From an uncultured Lachnospiraceae bacterium (GTDB lineage Bacteria > Bacillota > Clostridia > Lachnospirales > Lachnospiraceae), in the NCBI GenBank assembly GCA_910584585.1, contig CAJUBP010000040.1:5407-47929 (forward strand): DNA of 42,523 nucleotides. The letters run 5' to 3'. This document shows, piece by piece, positions 40,770 to 42,523 of the stretch. The first letter of the stretch is position 1, and each line of letters opens with the position of its first letter. The position numbers and the translations under genes were made by a program. The notes below the pieces were generated by a model, which had not been told where the DNA came from, ran no database searches, and was given only the letters and a program-made list of their open reading frames with translations.

Positions 40770-42429
40770 ATGATCCTTCCTTTCTTAGTTTTTCTATGAT
40801 GCAGCTGTGATGTTTCTCTTTCTTATCTCTGTCATAATTGATTCCAACGAAAAGAATTTCCCCCACATACCCCTCCAATGCTTTGGCGTACTGCCGGTCT
40901 TTGATTTGACGGACAGCAGATTCCGCCGTCTTATCGTATTTCAATTCCACAATCAGTGCAGGCTTTCCGGATGCAGGAAGCGGCAGAAAAACAATATCCG
41001 CAAAGCCCCGGCCCGACGGCAGTTCACGGATCAGCCTGTAATCCTTCCTTGCGCTGTAGTAAGCCAGACCGATGGCACAGGCAAGGGAATTCTCATCGTT
41101 ATAGGTTAATATCGACGCTGCCTCCATATGGGCCAGCTCAAGACCTTTTGCCACACTTTTTTCATCTCCCAAAAGAGTGTCCTCAAGGAGCTTTTCCGAT
41201 GCTTTGAGAATACGCATTACTTCCGTCCAGCCGCCTACGCTCATGGCATTTTCGAATTCTCCGAGAATTTCCTTATTGGGGATAAACGCTTCTTTTGTTT
41301 CGGAATCATATCCCAGATAGCCCAGATGAATCAAAAGCGTCAGCACATCGTCTTTTGTCCTGAAGTTTCGCATATCATTCTGAAAACTGAAGGGATTGAC
41401 TCTGATTCGTCCGCCGCCCAGCATCTGCACAACATCCTGCCTCAGCCCCTCAAAATCCATTTCCATATAAATTTTCAGAGCTTCATAAGTCTCCGTGGAA
41501 GTCCAGTAGCTGGAACAATGCCCGCATTTCATGGCCTCCACCACAGATCTGGGATTATAAATATGATGAAAATTCCGAAGAGCATAGCCGTCGTACCAAC
41601 TGCTGACCTCTGTAAAATCCATGCCGTACCGCCCGCAAAGCTCCTTTACTTCCGCCTCGGTAAAACCAGTGTATTCTTCCAGGATTTTCTGATCTGTCAT
41701 GGAATATTCCCAAAACATATTCAGCGCGGAATGGGAACCGTATTTTTTCACGGGAAGGATGCCCGTCATATAGGCAAGGGCCACATATTCCCGATCTTTG
41801 AAAAGATTGCGCAGAAAATCCAGATACTGCATCTGTAAACCTTCGGCTTCCTTTTTTTCACGCATCACGCAGTCCCATTCATCCAACAAGAAAATAAACT
41901 CCCTGCCTGTCTTTGCGTAAATCTTTCGGAATGCGGCGGCAAGGCTAAGATCCGGGCGGCTGAGCAGTTCCCCATACTCTTCCCTGAGTTCTTCCAGCAC
42001 TTCCTGCTCTAAATAATCCAGCATTGTGAAAGCTTCTGGCTCAGCTGACCGGGACGGTTCCGCTGACAAGTTAACAGCAGGCTTAGCGCTGGAAAGACTT
42101 GCTTTCGTGAATGCCGCTTCACTGAGAAATTGCTGCATATTCAGATAAATGACGTCATATTGGTTTAAATGTTCTGAAAAGCTTTTCTCTTTTTCTATTT
42201 TTAAGCCCCGGAACAATTCGGCGGAATCGCAGCCCCGGCTGTAATAAGCGGCAAGCATTTCAAGCGTCATGGATTTGCCGAACCGGCGGGGCCTGCTGAC
42301 GCAGAGAAAGTGATCCCTGGTATTTAAATATCTGTTTGTGTCTGCGATCAGTTCTGTTTTGTCCACGTAGATTTCTGAACGAATGGATTTCCAAAAGCTT
42401 TTATTTCCTGGATTCAGATATATTCCCAC
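40756..42429 (-). CDS. AAA-ATPase-like / PD-(D/E)XK nuclease-like protein, copy 2
   Basis: 557 residues from GTG 42429, which has AAGGAGG 8 nt upstream and aligns exactly with the start of copy 1 (GIYLNPGN); a GTG at 42456 lengthens the frame but has no such support. P-loop SRPRRFGKSMT (Lys52), Walker B FLLDEWDCVM, nuclease motifs FADIVF, IVELKYDK and QIKDRQY. It carries a Ser/Ala/Pro/Glu-rich insert (42010-42110) absent from copy 1. The C-terminal part is very close to copy 1 even at DNA level, so the pair arose by recent duplication or is homogenised. A TATAAT at 42471-42466 may be its -10, without a clear -35. Confidence 0.88.
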   Translation of the reverse strand: MGIYLNPGNKSFWKSIRSEIYVDKTELIADTNRYLNTRDHFLCVSRPRRFGKSMTLEMLAAYYSRGCDSAELFRGLKIEKEKSFSEHLNQYDVIYLNMQQFLSEAAFTKASLSSAKPAVNLSAEPSRSAEPEAFTMLDYLEQEVLEELREEYGELLSRPDLSLAAAFRKIYAKTGREFIFLLDEWDCVMREKKEAEGLQMQYLDFLRNLFKDREYVALAYMTGILPVKKYGSHSALNMFWEYSMTDQKILEEYTGFTEAEVKELCGRYGMDFTEVSSWYDGYALRNFHHIYNPRSVVEAMKCGHCSSYWTSTETYEALKIYMEMDFEGLRQDVVQMLGGGRIRVNPFSFQNDMRNFRTKDDVLTLLIHLGYLGYDSETKEAFIPNKEILGEFENAMSVGGWTEVMRILKASEKLLEDTLLGDEKSVAKGLELAHMEAASILTYNDENSLACAIGLAYYSARKDYRLIRELPSGRGFADIVFLPLPASGKPALIVELKYDKTAESAVRQIKDRQYAKALEGYVGEILFVGINYDRDKKEKHHSCIIEKLRKEGSYEIP

Positions 42430-42523
42430 AGGCGGCGCCTCCTTTTTGGCTTTCACTTATCCTTTATTATATGATTTAGGTGTCAAAAGGTACATCCCTT
42501 TTAAACGATAACTGTTCTTTGAA

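Noticed and set aside
42466..42486. TTGACA and TATAAT close together at the right edge
   Set aside because: Spacing is only 9 bp, so they cannot form one sigma-A promoter; TATAAT alone may be a -10.

Overview
The window looks like a chromosomal segment of a Gram-positive anaerobic Clostridia, most likely Lachnospiraceae. This rests on protein content: a B12 gene block, an aldo/keto reductase with two 4Fe-4S clusters, InlB-type and polymorphic beta-helix surface proteins, paired AAA-ATPase/PD-(D/E)XK genes, strong AGGAGG ribosome binding sites and consensus TTGACA/TATAAT promoters. No species is claimed. Every gene except one (a PNPOx-like flavoprotein at 7916) lies on the minus strand, so the window is best read from right to left. 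I see no phage, transposase or CRISPR array.

Right end (42.4-32.8 kb): two paralogous AAA-ATPase/PD-(D/E)XK proteins flank an aldo/keto reductase. A response regulator and histidine kinase pair follows, with overlapping ends. A 535-bp intergenic stretch holds a direct-repeat operator candidate and a 180-bp near-palindrome. After it comes an ABC ATPase with two permeases. The two-component pair plus ABC exporter looks like a peptide-sensing or detoxification module.

Middle (32.7-26.0 kb): cobalamin genes cobD, cobQ/cbiP, cobO, cbiC and a Met8/CysG-type siroheme gene. A chemotaxis receptor with a sigma-28-like promoter sits between cobD and cobQ. Next is a two-gene unit of a hybrid histidine kinase and a solute-binding lipoprotein (25.9-22.0 kb), closed by a strong terminator, then a 1430-residue surface beta-helix/InlB-repeat protein (21.9-17.6 kb).

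Left part (17.5-1 kb): an 892-residue fusion of a TetM/EF-G-like ribosomal GTPase with a Rae1/YacP-type NYN nuclease; hemB and hemL, the latter preceded by a duplicated ribosome binding site and start; a cell wall amidase; a HEAT-THUMP-like-methyltransferase; tRNA-Leu(AAG); L-lactate dehydrogenase; a MutS2-like ATPase without Smr domain, preceded by a structured, terminated leader RNA with a perfect promoter; exonuclease III and a YejK-family nucleoid protein; a membrane-anchored metallo-beta-lactamase-fold hydrolase; and the start of a surface protein that runs off the left edge with 21-residue tandem repeats.

The strongest candidates for something undescribed are the GTPase-nuclease fusion (a one-polypeptide ribosome-binding mRNA cutter), the leader RNA with a 12-codon ORF upstream of the MutS2-like gene, the 180-bp palindromic element, and the kinase plus binding-protein sensor unit. 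Several conserved enzymes here (CobQ, CobD, one AAA paralog) also carry repeated low-complexity inserts.
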